The notes beneath the pieces were generated by a model. It saw only the letters and a list, made by a program, of their open reading frames with translations. It made no database searches and was not told the origin of the DNA. Shown piece after piece: positions 24,276-53,645 of a DNA stretch of 64,000 bases. The translations under genes were made by a program, and so were the position numbers. Within the stretch, counting starts at the first letter, position 1. Each line of letters opens with the position of its first letter. Source of the DNA: Angiostrongylus vasorum (lineage: Eukaryota > Nematoda > Chromadorea > Rhabditida > Metastrongylidae); contig JADANN010000174.1 of assembly GCA_018806985.1 (NCBI GenBank), positions 3,686,501 through 3,750,500 on the forward strand, read 5' to 3'.

Positions 24276-25395
24276 CAAATATTATTGTTCATTTTGACTT
24301 ATATCTTTGCTTATGATGACATTTTGGAATCGATTGTGGTCATCGCGAACAGATATGCAGTGCAGAAGAATATGGGGTGAAAAGCTACGAATGTTGAAGA
24401 AATAAAGGGATTTATCGCTATCTGCCATAAGATGCCAAATATGAGACTGTTATACTGAATGCGTTACTGAAGTTCCATCCCTGTCTGTGCAAGCTATTCT
24501 ATCGCATTTCATCTTATGAAAAAAGCTAGACTTCAGAAGAACCTGTTGGCCAACCTCCATTTTGTCGACAACACAATGTGTGACCAACAAAACAGGTTAT
24601 ACAGGATTTGGCCGCTAATTGATTCTGTCAACAGGAACTGAAGCCTAATATACGGGCCTAGAAAGTTTTTTGGTAATCGATGAATTCTTCGCCTTGTGTA
24701 GAAGTAGAGTAGCCTTCTGCCATTCTACTACACATAAGTGGCACAGCTGCAGTTTCAAGTTCCCCAAGCTGTACTCAAGATTTAGCTAATACACCCACGA
24801 AATATGTGATGGTAACTATACGTAACTAGAGATTTGTGGCGCATTATGCAGTAACAGAGCTAATGTGCCACTTGTTGAATCACTGTGGTGATCTAGACCT
24901 ACCGTTTTGGATCTTAGTATGCGGAGAACTCGAATGAGTAGAAGGTTGACGAATGTTTTCACAACACACAACAATTAGATATCTTCGCATGGTGAAGTGC
25001 GCTGGGAATTTTTGAGGGACACGTAATATTACCAATGCAGACTTCAAAACAACCAAATTTTGGAACCGAACTGCTATAAAGAGGACGTTGATCAATTTCG
25101 AAGAGGACACGATGGCTTGCATGAGTTACCTGTGACTCTTACTGCGAGCGAATGATAATTAGCAGTCGTCCTATGCGATGGCCGCATAAAATTAAGCGTC
25201 CTCACGTATATGTTAAGTAGAGAAACATCCTAACGGGAGCGTCAGCTTTACGTCGGTTGAGATGATGAAGGTCTTAGAAATTGTTCTTTTTTGACGTATT
25301 ACTGTTGTGAGCTCTTTAGTTGACCTGATTGTACGGAATGTGTTTGCGACCGGTGACAATTGGAAAAAAGGTAGGAACAAAAAAACGTTTCAACA
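24276..25395. other. No gene recognised; possible location of missing 5' exons
   Basis: No repeat family identified. Because the SET gene is open at its 5' end, its start exon and promoter may lie here or further upstream. I could not pick a convincing start exon. Confidence 0.4.

Positions 25396-25445
<50 letters not shown>
25396..25445. repeat. (TA)n microsatellite
   Basis: Nearly pure TA with one CA step. Lies ~280 bases before the first recognised exon of the SET gene. Confidence 0.95.
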
Positions 25446-25721
25446 TTGTATTTATGTTTATATTTGCATGGATGTCTTTGTAAGTGTTTGTGTTTTACTT
25501 AAAAATATGTTGACCATTTCAGAGTGGACATTACATTCCCCGAACTTCCCCCTATAGTCAATACCGCCTTGTTGAATTTCCGTCGTATTGTCGTTAGAAA
25601 GAACGGGGAAATCCGTCCTTTGCCATATGGTATGATATCGTGCTTTGAGTACTTGTGAATGTAGCATAATAACGAGGTTTTCTTTATCTCATTTCGCTTG
25701 TATATTGCATCTCAATTTGAG

Positions 25722-43180
<17,459 letters not shown>

Positions 43181-43811
43181 TGTTCGTCACTTACGGTTTT
43201 TCATTTCGATGTGCTCAGAAGGATAAAAAATACGGTTCTTATTTTATTCATTTCTAGCAAATGTTAATTCCAATGGTGCAGGTTGTGTTGCACAATGTTT
43301 TCGCTGAATCGTTGTGGTTACATTGTTTCTTTTTGCAACTATGCTTGTTTTCTGTTCCAATGCTTTGGCACGTTTTCAACATATACATGGCGCACTGGTG
43401 ATTCTCTCAAAGCTATGCAACGGTCGCTTTAATTCGAGTATTTTTCTAAGTGCTTACGTCGCACTTAGATTATCGTAGTTGATTGTTAATATTTTACTGG
43501 CGATTTCATCGTTTCATCTGATCTCTTATTTGTCTTTTCTTTATTTTCGGAAGAGGTTGATCATCTCTCAGCTGTTCGTGCAACTAAATTAAAGTTGGTA
43601 TTTTTTATATGTGATATAACATATGAACACATATAATCTTCGATTTCTAAAATTAGTAATCTTATCCGTACGTCTAGATTTTCTTGTACAGCTACAACAC
43701 TTAGTTATTTAAAGGACAAGAAGCATAAACTGCTTGTCCTTGATCAATCACTGAAGCGTTTGCGACGCGTTGGGCTCTATTAAGCATCATTAGTGCATTG
43801 AACGCACATAT
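43181..43811. other. 3' flank of the SET gene, nothing else recognised
   Basis: AT-rich; no ORF or repeat identified before the SINE-A at 43812. Confidence 0.5.
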
Positions 43812-44083
43812 AAAAGATGAAGCTCTCGTTGTTGATCAACCCTTGAGGCATGCGCCATTTGTCCGACTTCATTAAGCATCGTCGGAGGTGATTGAATACA
43901 TATTGGGCTTGTACAGTGACTAGCAGTGGCCTATTGATGTATCAAGTCAGTGCTGCTATCCTCCCGGACAGGACTGGTACCAATTTGCCAACCCTGGAGA
44001 GGCAGAGGGCTTGGTAGGCTTTGGGCGCGGAGATCGACCACATGTGCATTGTAGGGCGCCTCCGATCACTGCGCCACACATGC
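43812..44083 (-). mobile_element. SINE-A, minus strand, full length
   Basis: TAAAAGATGAAGCTCTCGTT tail and ATCACTGCGCCACACATGCC head. Begins about 630 bases downstream of the SET gene stop. Confidence 0.8.
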
Positions 44084-44115
44084 CTACGAACGCACATATA
44101 TCTCAAAAAGTAACT

Positions 44116-44288
44116 TCCGGTGGCCTACCGATGTAGCGAGTCAGTGCTGTTCTCCTCCCACGCAGTTTGGTAACGTTGGTGACCACGGAGGGAGGGGAGG
44201 GAAGGCTTGGTGAGCAAAAGGCCTGAGATCGAACCAAGGGCTATATATGTGTTGCAAGGCACCTCTAGGCACCGTGCTACTCCCGTCC
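44116..44288 (-). mobile_element. SINE-A, minus strand, head half only
   Basis: Starts within CGGTGGCCTACCGATGTAGC and runs to the head; the tail half is missing. Lies 30 bases from the previous copy in the same orientation. Confidence 0.65.
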
Positions 44289-44319
44289 TCAATGATTTAG
44301 AGAAATTCATCACATGGAA

Positions 44320-45015
44320 TCATTTTAGAAGGTGGTGCGCAGAGTTTTTGATGTGGTTGAATTATCAGCCCACGTCCCTGCCACATAACGAAGCATTGAG
44401 AGGACCGTTGAGTCGAAGAGAGGAGCGCAAACTTTCAGGCCCATTGGCTTGTCGGCGACATCTTTGAAAGGCTCAAGTTCGGCCCATGCTGCTCTCCTTC
44501 TGTCCAATTCCTCTTTCATGCTGTACTTCATGTTCACTAGTCACCCATGGTACACGTACGAGGTGGTCTCTGTAATTATAGAACCATGCGGTTCGTTTTG
44601 TTTACCTTTGGACCATGGGTCCTTCATGAACCGCGTCTTTGTCCTATTTATGTCCAGTCTTTCTTCCCGCTTCATATAGGTGATGGGTATCGTCGCTGAT
44701 TCGTTGTAACATCTTGAAGAGATGATTTCGTTCGCGAGACGAATTTCTTCCCAGCCGATTGGCTGAATTAAGCATTATAGTGCGGTAATAGATAACCTGA
44801 ACGAAGTGCTGTCATCTTGCCGAACCTGTTTTTCAAGGGAATGGTAGTGGATCGATGGGAAAGTAAAATTCTGATTGCATTCGTTTCGACATTGGTAAAC
44901 GGTTTTTCATAGTGTATAAAGATTACTACAGTGGGCACACGGTACTCTCTACAGACTTCTGTGGTTCGTGATGCGTTTTCGATGTGAACAACGGACTAGA
45001 ATCCTTGTCGAAATC
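44320..45015 (-). pseudogene. RTE reverse-transcriptase fragment (subfamily B)
   Basis: Minus strand: a decayed stretch around 44700-45010, then MKYSMKEELDRRRAAWAELE and LKVCAPLFDSTVLSMLRYVA (44325-44530), the thumb region of RTE elements. Stops and frameshifts. Confidence 0.6.
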
Positions 45016-45059
45016 CCTGCTTATTCAACAGGTTCTTTCTCATCCAAACACCATGATGT

Positions 45060-47980
45060 GCACAATAGGATCATCTGTAGTCCCGTTGATCGTTGACTGA
45101 CTGGAGCGGGTGCCAATAAATCTTCCTTTTGTCCCTGTCGCGTGCAAGAGTAGCCCAGTGGGTTGTGCTAGCTCTAGGGACTCGTTGAGCATCATAGGCT
45201 TTTCGTGAAGAACTGACCATCGGGTCAGTGGTCTTCCCTGCAGTGCGTTTAGCATCTCGAGGAATCCAGTCACTAACGGCTCTTGGCCATCGGTCGTCAC
45301 GCATTACGTGTCCGGCCCACCTTATCTTCGACTGTTTGGCGTACAGAACGGCGTCTTTGATTTTTTGATCGTTGACGCAGGTCGGAGCTTCGGATCTCTT
45401 CCTTTACTTGCGTGACACGGGATACTCCTATCATCGTCCTTTCGACTGCGCGTTCTGTAACGATGAGTGATTTTCCATCTTGCTTACGCACCAGGTTTCT
45501 GACGCATACGTTAACGAAAGAAGTACCGTTGAGTCGAAAAGGTTGGCACGGAGTCTGATGTTCTTTGTTCTCCTCACTACTTCTTCGATGCTCCTGAAAG
45601 GTCCCCCCAGCCGTTCGCTTCCTTCTTCCATTCTACAACGATATTTTCATTTCCCGACCTAGGTACACGTTACTGGAGCACTCGGAGACATTCATTCCTT
45701 CCACAGAGCGTAAATGGGGCATCCGGAACCAGTCCGTTCCACATGAACACCGTTTTTTGTGAGATTTAGTTGAAGACCAATCCTTCCACAGGCTTTATCA
45801 AAGTCGTCAAGCATTCGTTCTGCTTGGCTAATGTTTGTTGTTATAAGAACGATGCCATCAACAAAGCTAAGATGGTGTAATTGCCGACCAATGATTTTCA
45901 CTCCTATATTATCCCATTCCCATGTCCGCATGACGTTCTCGAGAGTGGTGGTAAACAATTTTGCTAAAATGGTATCCCCTTGCCTAACACTCGTTTGACG
46001 TTGATGTTGATATCGTTGTATAATGGTGATATCTTGGCTGCGAAATTTTTTCCGTAGCTCACTAAGAATATTTGTGTGCTGAGTAGAGACTACCTGGTTG
46101 TGAAGGACGTCCACGACTGATTCTATCTCAATTGAGTCAAAGGCCTTCTTTAAATCGATGGAAGTGAGACAGAGCGGTCTTTTGTACTCTCGGGATGCTT
46201 CAATGAGCCTTGTTGTCGTGTGAATGTAGTCCATCGAGCTAGATCCTTCAGGATGACTCGAGTGAAAAGTTTGTAGACGAGAGACAATAAGCAGGTTGGG
46301 CGATAGTTGCCAATATCGTGGAGGTCACCCTTGTTGAACATTAGCACGGTCTTGCTGGTCTTCCACTCAGTAGGGACCGTGCATTCAGACGAGGTAGCGT
46401 GTGAACAGCAGAGCCAGTGTGTTTACGAGGGCTGGCGGAAGGTTCCTTAAATGTTCAGATCTGTCTGGACCTGGTGCTGTTCGTTTTTTCCACCGGCGAA
46501 GTATGACATATCCACCCTGCTTCACTTCATATGAGGGCACGAGGCGTGGAAGAGATCCGAGTAGTATTAGTGAATGATTTCCTCCATTGCGTTTCTGGAC
46601 GCTTGTTCCATCTGGGCGTCGGAGTGCAGTCTTCTTCGTTTTGTAATTGGCGAAGGTTCGGCGGGCTTTGCAAATGCTTTTCCCAGCCTCTGCAGCTTCG
46701 GCCATTACTGCTGCTCTTCTCTCTCTAATTTCTTCGTTTATCGCCTGTCTGCATTGTTTTGCAAGTCCGGATGTTAGTTCACGGTTGCCTGCGGCTCATG
46801 CGATTCCGCGCTGCCGTATAAGCTCGAGTGTTTCTGGAGACAGACGTCTCTTGGTGACTTTCTTACTCTCAGCTTTCACAGCGCTGTGATGATGTTGACT
46901 GAGCTGACCGTATTCTTCGTTGATATTGTCGACAACGGCATCTTGCCAACAGCCGACTAAAGAATTAAGTCGCAGTTTATGGTGGTTTTCGGACTTCCAA
47001 AACCTTCTATTTACTATGATGTGGTCTATTTCGTTATGGTACTCTCCATTAGGAGACTTCCACGTCCAGCGTTGAGGGTGTGGTTTCTGGAATTGCGAGT
47101 TACCAGAGATGGTCTTGGTCGCTTTATAAACTCAGAGGGCCGCTCACCTTGTTCGTTCCATCCTAATCCATGAGTCCCAATGTGACGTTTTTCAGTCGTT
47201 CTTCTTGGTCCAATCTTGGCTTTGAAATCTCCAACCTTCAAGATGTATGGTCTTCTCCAAAGAACGTTCCGATATCCATCTAGAACGCTTCAACTTCTTC
47301 ATCATAGTTTGATATCAGCACGCCAACTATAAGGATTGTTAAAGCCGGTATTGATCCACATCTCTTCAATCCTAAACATACAGATCGTCTCTTTAGTTTT
47401 TTACAATCCAGGCAGCTTCCATTGACCCTGAGATTATAGCAGCCTATTCGTTCTCGCTCTAATCAACGCTGCCGAATTTGGGGCTGTTTCGAAGTCGGGG
47501 AAATGAAGACCGTTTCTTCTGTTTTTAGCATTTTGATACCCACGTATAGCTTGCTAGGGCTCTGAACGTGGGGGGCTGGGTATACTCACTGGTAGCTTGC
47601 CAGGCTCTCCCAGAGTGGACATGAAGCTTATTTGTTGGAGGCGACTCCTAACCGCCTCCCATATACTTCCCTGTCACTTGATTGCAGACTTTTGGCCGGA
47701 TTGACCTGTAGAAAACAATCCGCATAAGCGAGAACGCACCCACACAGGCATGCATGAATACGCCTTGCAAATACAGAAAGTATGTGCCAAATCGGCACTG
47801 CAGAAACAGGGAGTCCATCCCCTGGATCCAGTTGCGTCTCAGGGAACCAGAAGTCGCTTTTGGTTTGGTCCGCAATTAACCTCCTATGCACCACGTGAGG
47901 AGCGCCATATAGGCTGGCGACTAAGCGGCTCAAGATCCCTGATATGAGCGAGGTCCGTGGCATCCTCATAATAATCCTCA
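45060..47980 (-). mobile_element. RTE retrotransposon, nearly full length, decayed
   Basis: Reading from right to left on the minus strand: 5' leader (about 47980-47460), endonuclease pieces including VGDFKAKIGPRRTTEKRHIG (about 47220), RT motif NYRPTCLLSLVYKLFTRVIL (about 46300), a 180-codon open stretch 46234-45692 with DYIHTTTRLIEASREYKRPL and LSFVDGIVLITTNISQAERM (FADD changed to FVDG, so catalytically dead), then the C-terminus to 45065. The longest RTE copy here. Confidence 0.83.
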
Positions 47981-48283
47981 TAAATAGGCTGTAGAATGCA
48001 TTAAACAGGCATACCGGAAGATAGCTACTATCGTCCCTTGGTCCACCATTAGTGAGGCAAGTTTATATGGTTTACGAGAACAATGATTTCTAATTGCTAG
48101 AATGAAGAGGGCTTTAGGAAAACTTGGTTCTGGACCTGCCTGTTTTCCTACTTTTTATCGCATTCTATTCTATCCAACTTCTGCTGGTAGGATTGCGAGC
48201 TGTTTTTGTACATCAGTGATCTATCCCAGTTGGGGATGAGGGGACGGGAAAGGTTGGAATTGAAGTGTTATGTTACTTGATAC

Positions 48284-48606
48284 TTGAACGGCCCGTCCTC
48301 ACTGATTGTGCCTACTGCAGCATAATCACCATTTTTTTTGAGGTTTGCTGGTTAAGCCATTGTGCTTCCCTGGAATCCCGAGGTAAGCCTGGCGAAAGTC
48401 TGCCTCAGGTCTTCACCACGGGCAGTCTCAGCCCTTGTGGATCAGAAGGAGATTTGCCATTATGCGGCTTTGGTACCAGGACGGTGGTGGATCCTGGTAA
48501 TGGTTTACTCTTAGCTAGGATTCCTGATGGAAACGCCGGACTCCTTCTCAGCTTTGAAGACCCTGCCAGGGGGACGAATCCCCCCGCTGTACATCGCCGT
48601 CAGACA
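48284..48606 (+). repeat. Repeat family C
   Basis: CTTGAACGGCCCGTCCTCAC to CCCCGCTGTACATCGC. No (TA)n flank. Confidence 0.68.
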
Positions 48607-48979
48607 AAGTTTTATGTTAGTAATTACCGATCATAGGGTAATGTACTATTAGTCCCACCATCATTCATTAAGGCTGATAACGTACCGCTGTAACGGCTCA
48701 GGGCCGGGCACTTGTTCAAACTGATTCGCTTTTGAGCTGCCTCCTATAGCTCGTTATGCCTATGCCGATTCACGGCCTTATGCAAAGACCTTCTACAGTT
48801 GACATTTGGTATCGGTTGTGTCATTTGTAGATCAATGAACGTCCTGCACAAAGGACGTGCCGCCAGTGGAAATACCTCATTCGAGTGGTGCTGCACTCTA
48901 TCGGATTCTACTTGATGAGATAATGAAGACCCATATCGTGAAGTACGCACAGCTATGTGCAATCAACTTGGATCAGTTC

Positions 48980-49020
48980 GTCTCTGAAAAAAGTTGAAAA
49001 CGTCGAAACGTCTGCAGAAG
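48980..49020 (+). repeat. Possible degenerate Penelope terminal remnant
   Basis: CTCTGAAAAAAGTTGAAAAC then GTCGAAACGTCTGC resembles the terminal repeat core but has CTGAAAA in place of CTGANGA. Weak. Confidence 0.3.
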
Positions 49021-49197
49021 AAATCAGTTTGCCAACCATGTTTTAGCTTAATAATGTATCGGTTGTCCAGTGTAGAAGTCCAATATAGAATACTGGTTGG
49101 ACGGGTTTGTCATCTATCCCCGAAATGTAGATCGAATGCTCTACTTTGTTCGCCACGTCGGACTCTTATTCGTGTGATGGTGAGTGTAGCAGTGAAC

Positions 49198-49219
49198 CTG
49201 AAACCTGGGTAGCCAAACC
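49198..49219 (-). other. Diverged SL1-like sequence, 17 of 22 bases
   Basis: The minus strand reads GGTTTGGCTACCC...TTTCAG followed by GTTCAC. The preceding bases (GTATTAATGTCGCTATTGTG) align with those before the exact SL1 at 57.2 kb. Confidence 0.65.
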
Positions 49220-49481
49220 TTTATTTACACAATAGCGACATTAATACAACGGCAGCAATGTTCTGCGATTGATATACCACAGCTATACGAGCTATGTACA
49301 AATGCGATTGCAAAATGATATTTGTTCACTGAGTATATGAAGTGGTCTCATAGGCGAATAGATGACACAATACGATTGCTATTTAAGTAAGCGAATAGAT
49401 AATTATGTAATAGGAGATTAGTTTACTGAGTGGGGAAGACGGTGTGGAAAAGGAAGATGAAAGGGATCTGATAAAGCTATA

Positions 49482-49755
49482 GGATAAAGCTCTCGGCGTT
49501 GATCAATCGCTGAGCGATGCACCATGCATTTGACTTCATTAAGTATCGTTGGAGGTGACTGAATACATATCTGTTCTTTACAATGACTCGCAGTGGCCTA
49601 GCAATGTATCGAGGCAGTGCTGCTGTCCTCTCAGACAAGTATGGTACCAATTTGCCGACCTCGGTGGGATGGAAGGCTTGGTGGGCTATGGATGTGGGGA
49701 TCGACTTCACGTGTGTGCCGCAGTGGCTCCTCGAACCACTGCACCACATGCGCCC
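49482..49755 (-). mobile_element. SINE-A, minus strand, full length
   Basis: GGATAAAGCTCTCGGCGTTG tail, CAGACAAGTATGGTACCAAT centre, GCACCACATGCGCCC head. Inserted in an SL1-family arm. Confidence 0.82.
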
Positions 49756-50289
49756 TTCGGAGGTATGATACAATTACTATTTAACCAACACGATATGCAA
49801 CAACACGGCAACGCATTCTATGGAGGGAGAAAAGGATATACAGTAGCATTAATAATATTGTAAACACTTACATAGAACGTTCTACCATTGTGCAGAGTGA
49901 CAAGGACTTATTCGGTGTTCCGTATAAGTAAAGGGTCGTTTAACATTGACGTGACGTGGGAGCTTGTACGATAAATTGAGTATCAGGAAGAATAGATCAA
50001 TGAATTGAAAAGTGTTATCGCACAATTACTGCGTATGTTGACATAGAGTGTTTTAACAACTAATTACTTGAATAGGAAGGCATTACAATTATGTTAATTT
50101 AGCAACTGAGCATTTAGCATTGGCTGTACCATTGGGGCCGCCAGAGAGGGATGGAGGAGACCTCATCGACTCTGGTCGTACCATTGGGCAACCAGATGTT
50201 ATAACTATGGTGCTGTCAGATCATGTCCTCTGTCCTGTCTCCAGAAGGAGTTCCTTTATTAGCTACGTGGAATTGCAAAGAATACTTGA

Positions 50290-51105
50290 ATATCACTAAA
50301 TATAACGATGCTCCACGGGTCTCCCTCGTGAGAGATCTTGAGCCGGTTAGTCCGAGGCTACGTGGCGCATCCCCAGGTGGCGGAAAGGGGCTAATCGTGA
50401 ACCAAAAGCGATCTTTGCTTCCCTGAGATGCAGGTGGATCCAGAGGGCGGACTCCGTGTTTCTGCTGCGCCGATTTGGCACATACTTTCTGCATTTACGA
50501 GGCGTATTCATGCACGCGTGTGTGGGTGCGTACTCGCTTATGCGGATTGTATTCTGCGAGTCAATTCGGCCAAAAAGCCTGCAATCAAGTGACAGGGAAA
50601 TATATGGGAGGCGGTTAGGAGTCGCCTCCAACAAATAAGCTCCATGTCCACTCTGGGAGAGCCTGGCAAGCTACCAGTGAGTATACCTAGCCCCCCACGT
50701 TCAGAGCCCAGCAAGCTATACGTGGGTATCAAAAATGCTAAACACAGTAAAAAAAAACGAGCCTCATTCCCCTGAGCCCGAAAGAGCCCCCAGTTTCGCG
50801 GCGTTGGGTAGGGACGAGTACGGAGAGGCTGCTAAAATCTCAAGGCCAATGGAAGCTGCTTGGATTTCAAAGAACTATGATGACGATCTGTACCTACAAT
50901 AGACGCACACTTGCATCCGAGTCCACGATAGAAGACTTGCTCATGCAAGCAAGAAGGATAAAGTACGACGTCATCGGTCAGGCCGTTGACGTCGTACTTT
51001 ACCATTCTGTATTTACGAGGAGTACTCATGCATGGATGTGTGGGTGCGTTTTAGTTTATGCGGATTGTATTCTACTTCCAAAATCCTCCAATCAAGCATG
51101 GATTC
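50290..51105 (+). mobile_element. RTE 5' fragment with leader repeated after a hairpin junction
   Basis: Leader and endonuclease start (MTICTYNRRTLASESTIEDL at 50881) as in other copies. The sequence breaks at 50985, and 51001-51080 repeats leader sequence (TTACGAGGAGTACTCATGCA, TTTTAGTTTATGCGGATTGT). The break lies in a 14 bp inverted repeat. Confidence 0.75.
50960..51000. repeat. 14 bp inverted repeat at an RTE breakpoint
   Basis: AAAGTACGACGTCA (50960-50973) and its exact complement (50987-51000) separated by 13 bases. Confidence 0.9.
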
Positions 51106-51350
51106 TTACACCGAATCCTCCTGGAATTTCTCAACAAATTGCATTTGCTCCCACCGAAGTCTCCAATGAATCGTCATCAGTGACGGAGACGCGTCCGCGG
51201 TCAGCCTCATTTCAACTTCAAAATCGAATTCGCCAAGAGGAAATTTTTGAAACCGACACTGTACGCATCACTCGTTTGCATTGTTTGGCCCTATACCTCA
51301 TTAATTTTCGGACCGTTTGCACCGTACTACGAGCGAGTTTGCATTCGTAA
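51106..51350 (+). CDS. Exon-like open reading frame, unassigned, next to an RTE fragment
   Basis: Continues in frame from a rearranged RTE leader. From about 51106 it is unlike the RTE and reads as polar protein sequence (TEVSNESSSVTETRPRSASF, QNRIRQEEIFETDTVRITRL). A GTAAAT donor-like site lies at 51353, just beyond an in-frame stop. Could be an internal exon of an unseen gene with a different 3' boundary, or a pseudogene piece. No function assigned. Confidence 0.3.
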
Positions 51351-51496
51351 AGGTAAATTTGTTAAAACTGCTCTTTTGACATCTAAAATTCAAAATGTGC
51401 GAGATCTGTTAGGAATATAACTCCTGTTATAACTCAGCACAGGACGGAAGCCTATAACGCATGCTTTCTATTGACAAGCAATAACGAAAACGTCTT

Positions 51497-51715
51497 AAAA
51501 GCTTTCGGAGTTGACCAATCCCTGGAGAATGCACCATGGATTCGACATCACTAAACAATCAGGCCCATAGAGGGCCTATACTTGCGATGGTCTACAACGC
51601 ATAAAGCCAGCGCTGCTTTTCTACAAAACAAGTTTGGTATCAATTTCCAGACCCCAGAGGAACGGAAGCCTTGGTGAGCCCAGCGTGCGGGATCGAACCA
51701 ACGACTACGTTTATT
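51497..51715 (-). mobile_element. SINE-A, minus strand, strongly diverged
   Basis: GTTGACCAATCCCTGGAGAA and CCCCAGAGGAACGGAAGCCT are recognisable; the middle is rearranged. Confidence 0.5.
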
Positions 51716-51884
51716 GCTACAGCTATACAAGAGTAAAAACATGCATCAACTTTCTAGCTACCCAGTAGTAAGAAATACGGACGACAAGACTTGAAAAGGC
51801 ATTGTTTGGCGGTTGAACAACTTAAACTCGCGAAAATCTGTGGTTGAAAACGTTTGAATATACAAAGTGCTGGGATAATGCTAG

Positions 51885-52930
51885 AATGCTAAACACAGTA
51901 AAAAAAACGGGCCTGATTCCCCTGAGCTCGAAAGAGCCCCCAATTTCGCAGCGTTGGGTAGGACGAGTAGGGAGAGGCTGCTAAAATCTCAGGGCCAATG
52001 GAAGCTACCTGGATTTCAAACAACTATGGTGACGATCTGTACCTACAATGCACGTACACTTGCATCCGAGTCCTCGACAGAAGACTTGCTCATGCAAGTA
52101 AGAAGGATAAAGTACGACGTCATCGGCCTGGCCGAGACGAGACGACGCCACCCATTCAACCCCGTCTATGACACCGGAGAAGAACTGTTCCTCGGAACAC
52201 GCGACAGTAGAGGAGTTGGCGGCGTCGGCGTTCTCGTCAACACGAGTTTGTCCATGAGCATCGATTATTTTGCTATGTTGAACAAGAAGTTGAAACGTTC
52301 CTTATGGACTTGGGAAGTTCTGCAGAGAAGACCATACGTACCACCACAAAGAACGTCTGGACAACGTCACATTGAGACCTACCTATTAGAACCATCATAA
52401 ACTATAAAACTACTAAACAAACCATTAATGGTAGCTCACAATTCCAGAAGCCCCACTCTCAACGCTTGAAATGGGAGCTTCCCAATTGAGAGTACCATAA
52501 CGAATTAAGGCACATCATTACAATGCGGTTCAGACTAATCGACGTCGCCGTTGACCCAAAAACTCCGGACGCGATCAAACTATCGCATCCTTAGTGCAAG
52601 ATTTCACTTCTTGCGGAAAGGAGAAAAGGCCGCTAGATACAAAAAACGAACTCCCAGTACCACCATAAATTGGGATTTATTCAATTCATTAGTCTGCTGT
52701 TGGGAAGATGCTATTCTCGATAACGTCGACGTGGAATCCGATCGGCTCACTCAATATCTTTACGTTAACACTGTAAAACCTGAGATTTCGAAAATCATCT
52801 AGAGACCTCTGGCTCCAGAAACCACTAGAGCGAGCAGAACTCACTGGGCTACTGCACGCGACAAAGAGGGATTAAAGGCTTACTGGCGACTGTTCGACAT
52901 TCGCCGATCAATAACGGGGCGACAGCGAGT
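51885..52930 (+). mobile_element. RTE fragment: endonuclease start joined to 3' remnants
   Basis: Open from 51954 to 52400 with [40 protein letters not shown] and [20 protein letters not shown], the best-preserved endonuclease N-terminus in the window. After about 52280 large parts are missing. The C-terminal tail (about 52830-52900, frame including TGLLHATKRGLKAYW) is recognisable. Confidence 0.75.
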
Positions 52931-53189
52931 AGCTGACAGGTGAAAGTAACACGTCATATGGGTTAAGATAATATGTGGACTACAGTTCGAACGATGTAGC
53001 TGGCGAAACTATCGCGTTCTGAAACTGAGAGTTCTCTTCATGACTTCTATCGCAACACAAACCTGAGAAGGAAGAATACCCGGTGTTTTCTCTAAAACAA
53101 GAATTTCGGGGTCCAAGATATGATTGTGGAACGGGAAAGATTGCTATAGAACTTTTTTCGTTATCAACTCCATATGATTATTACTGGAT

Positions 53190-53645
53190 GTGGTGATAGT
53201 GCTATCCTCAACGATGCTGAGATATTTGCAAAAATTCGTACTTTAGTTGAGCTTCGAACCAGCGGTTACCTTTGCCTGGGAGCTCACGTGCTAACCACCG
53301 CACCGATGAGGCGTCTGATTTGCCTTTCTCTCGGCCAATTTTTTTCCCCACCGGTGCTATGAGCAACCATCCGTCAATGGGAATGATCTAGGGAGCAGAA
53401 GTCAGCATTGAACCCAGTAGAGCTGAAAGCACCGTTAGTGCAAAACAAAACTGGTTGAGGAAATGGCAGAGCAAAGCGGTCAGTGGTTTGATGGGTAGCA
53501 TATGAGCCATCGGTAAGGATAATCGTGACTTCGAAGCTGGACTGGTGTCCGAGTTTTGCGAATATTTGAACATCATTGTTGTTATATTCCACATAATACC
53601 CCTGCCATGAGAAAATAATGGGTAGTGAATAAAACTTAACATTTT
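53190..53645. repeat. Longer foldback member with tRNA-like centre
   Basis: Left arm AACGATGCTGAGATATTTGC, right arm CGAGTTTTGCGAATATTTGA. On the minus strand CGGTGGTTAGCACGTGAGC and GGTTCGAAGCTC resemble tRNA A and B boxes. Confidence 0.6.

Larger units (their letters stand above)
49198..50215. repeat. Probable diverged single-arm copy of the SL1-bearing family
   Basis: Begins with the SL1-like sequence at 49198-49219 and continues outward with sequence resembling the 57.2 kb arm. A SINE-A is inserted at 49482-49755. The outer limit and the level of identity are uncertain. Confidence 0.4.

Noticed and set aside
25300..25372. Possible first exon of the SET gene ending at a GTAGGA donor near 25371
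   Set aside because: The frame (LVDLIVRNVFATGDNWKK) has no ATG of its own and no supporting feature; could not be distinguished from chance.
45692..46234. 180-codon minus ORF as a host gene
   Set aside because: It is the reverse transcriptase core of an RTE, with FADD mutated to FVDG.
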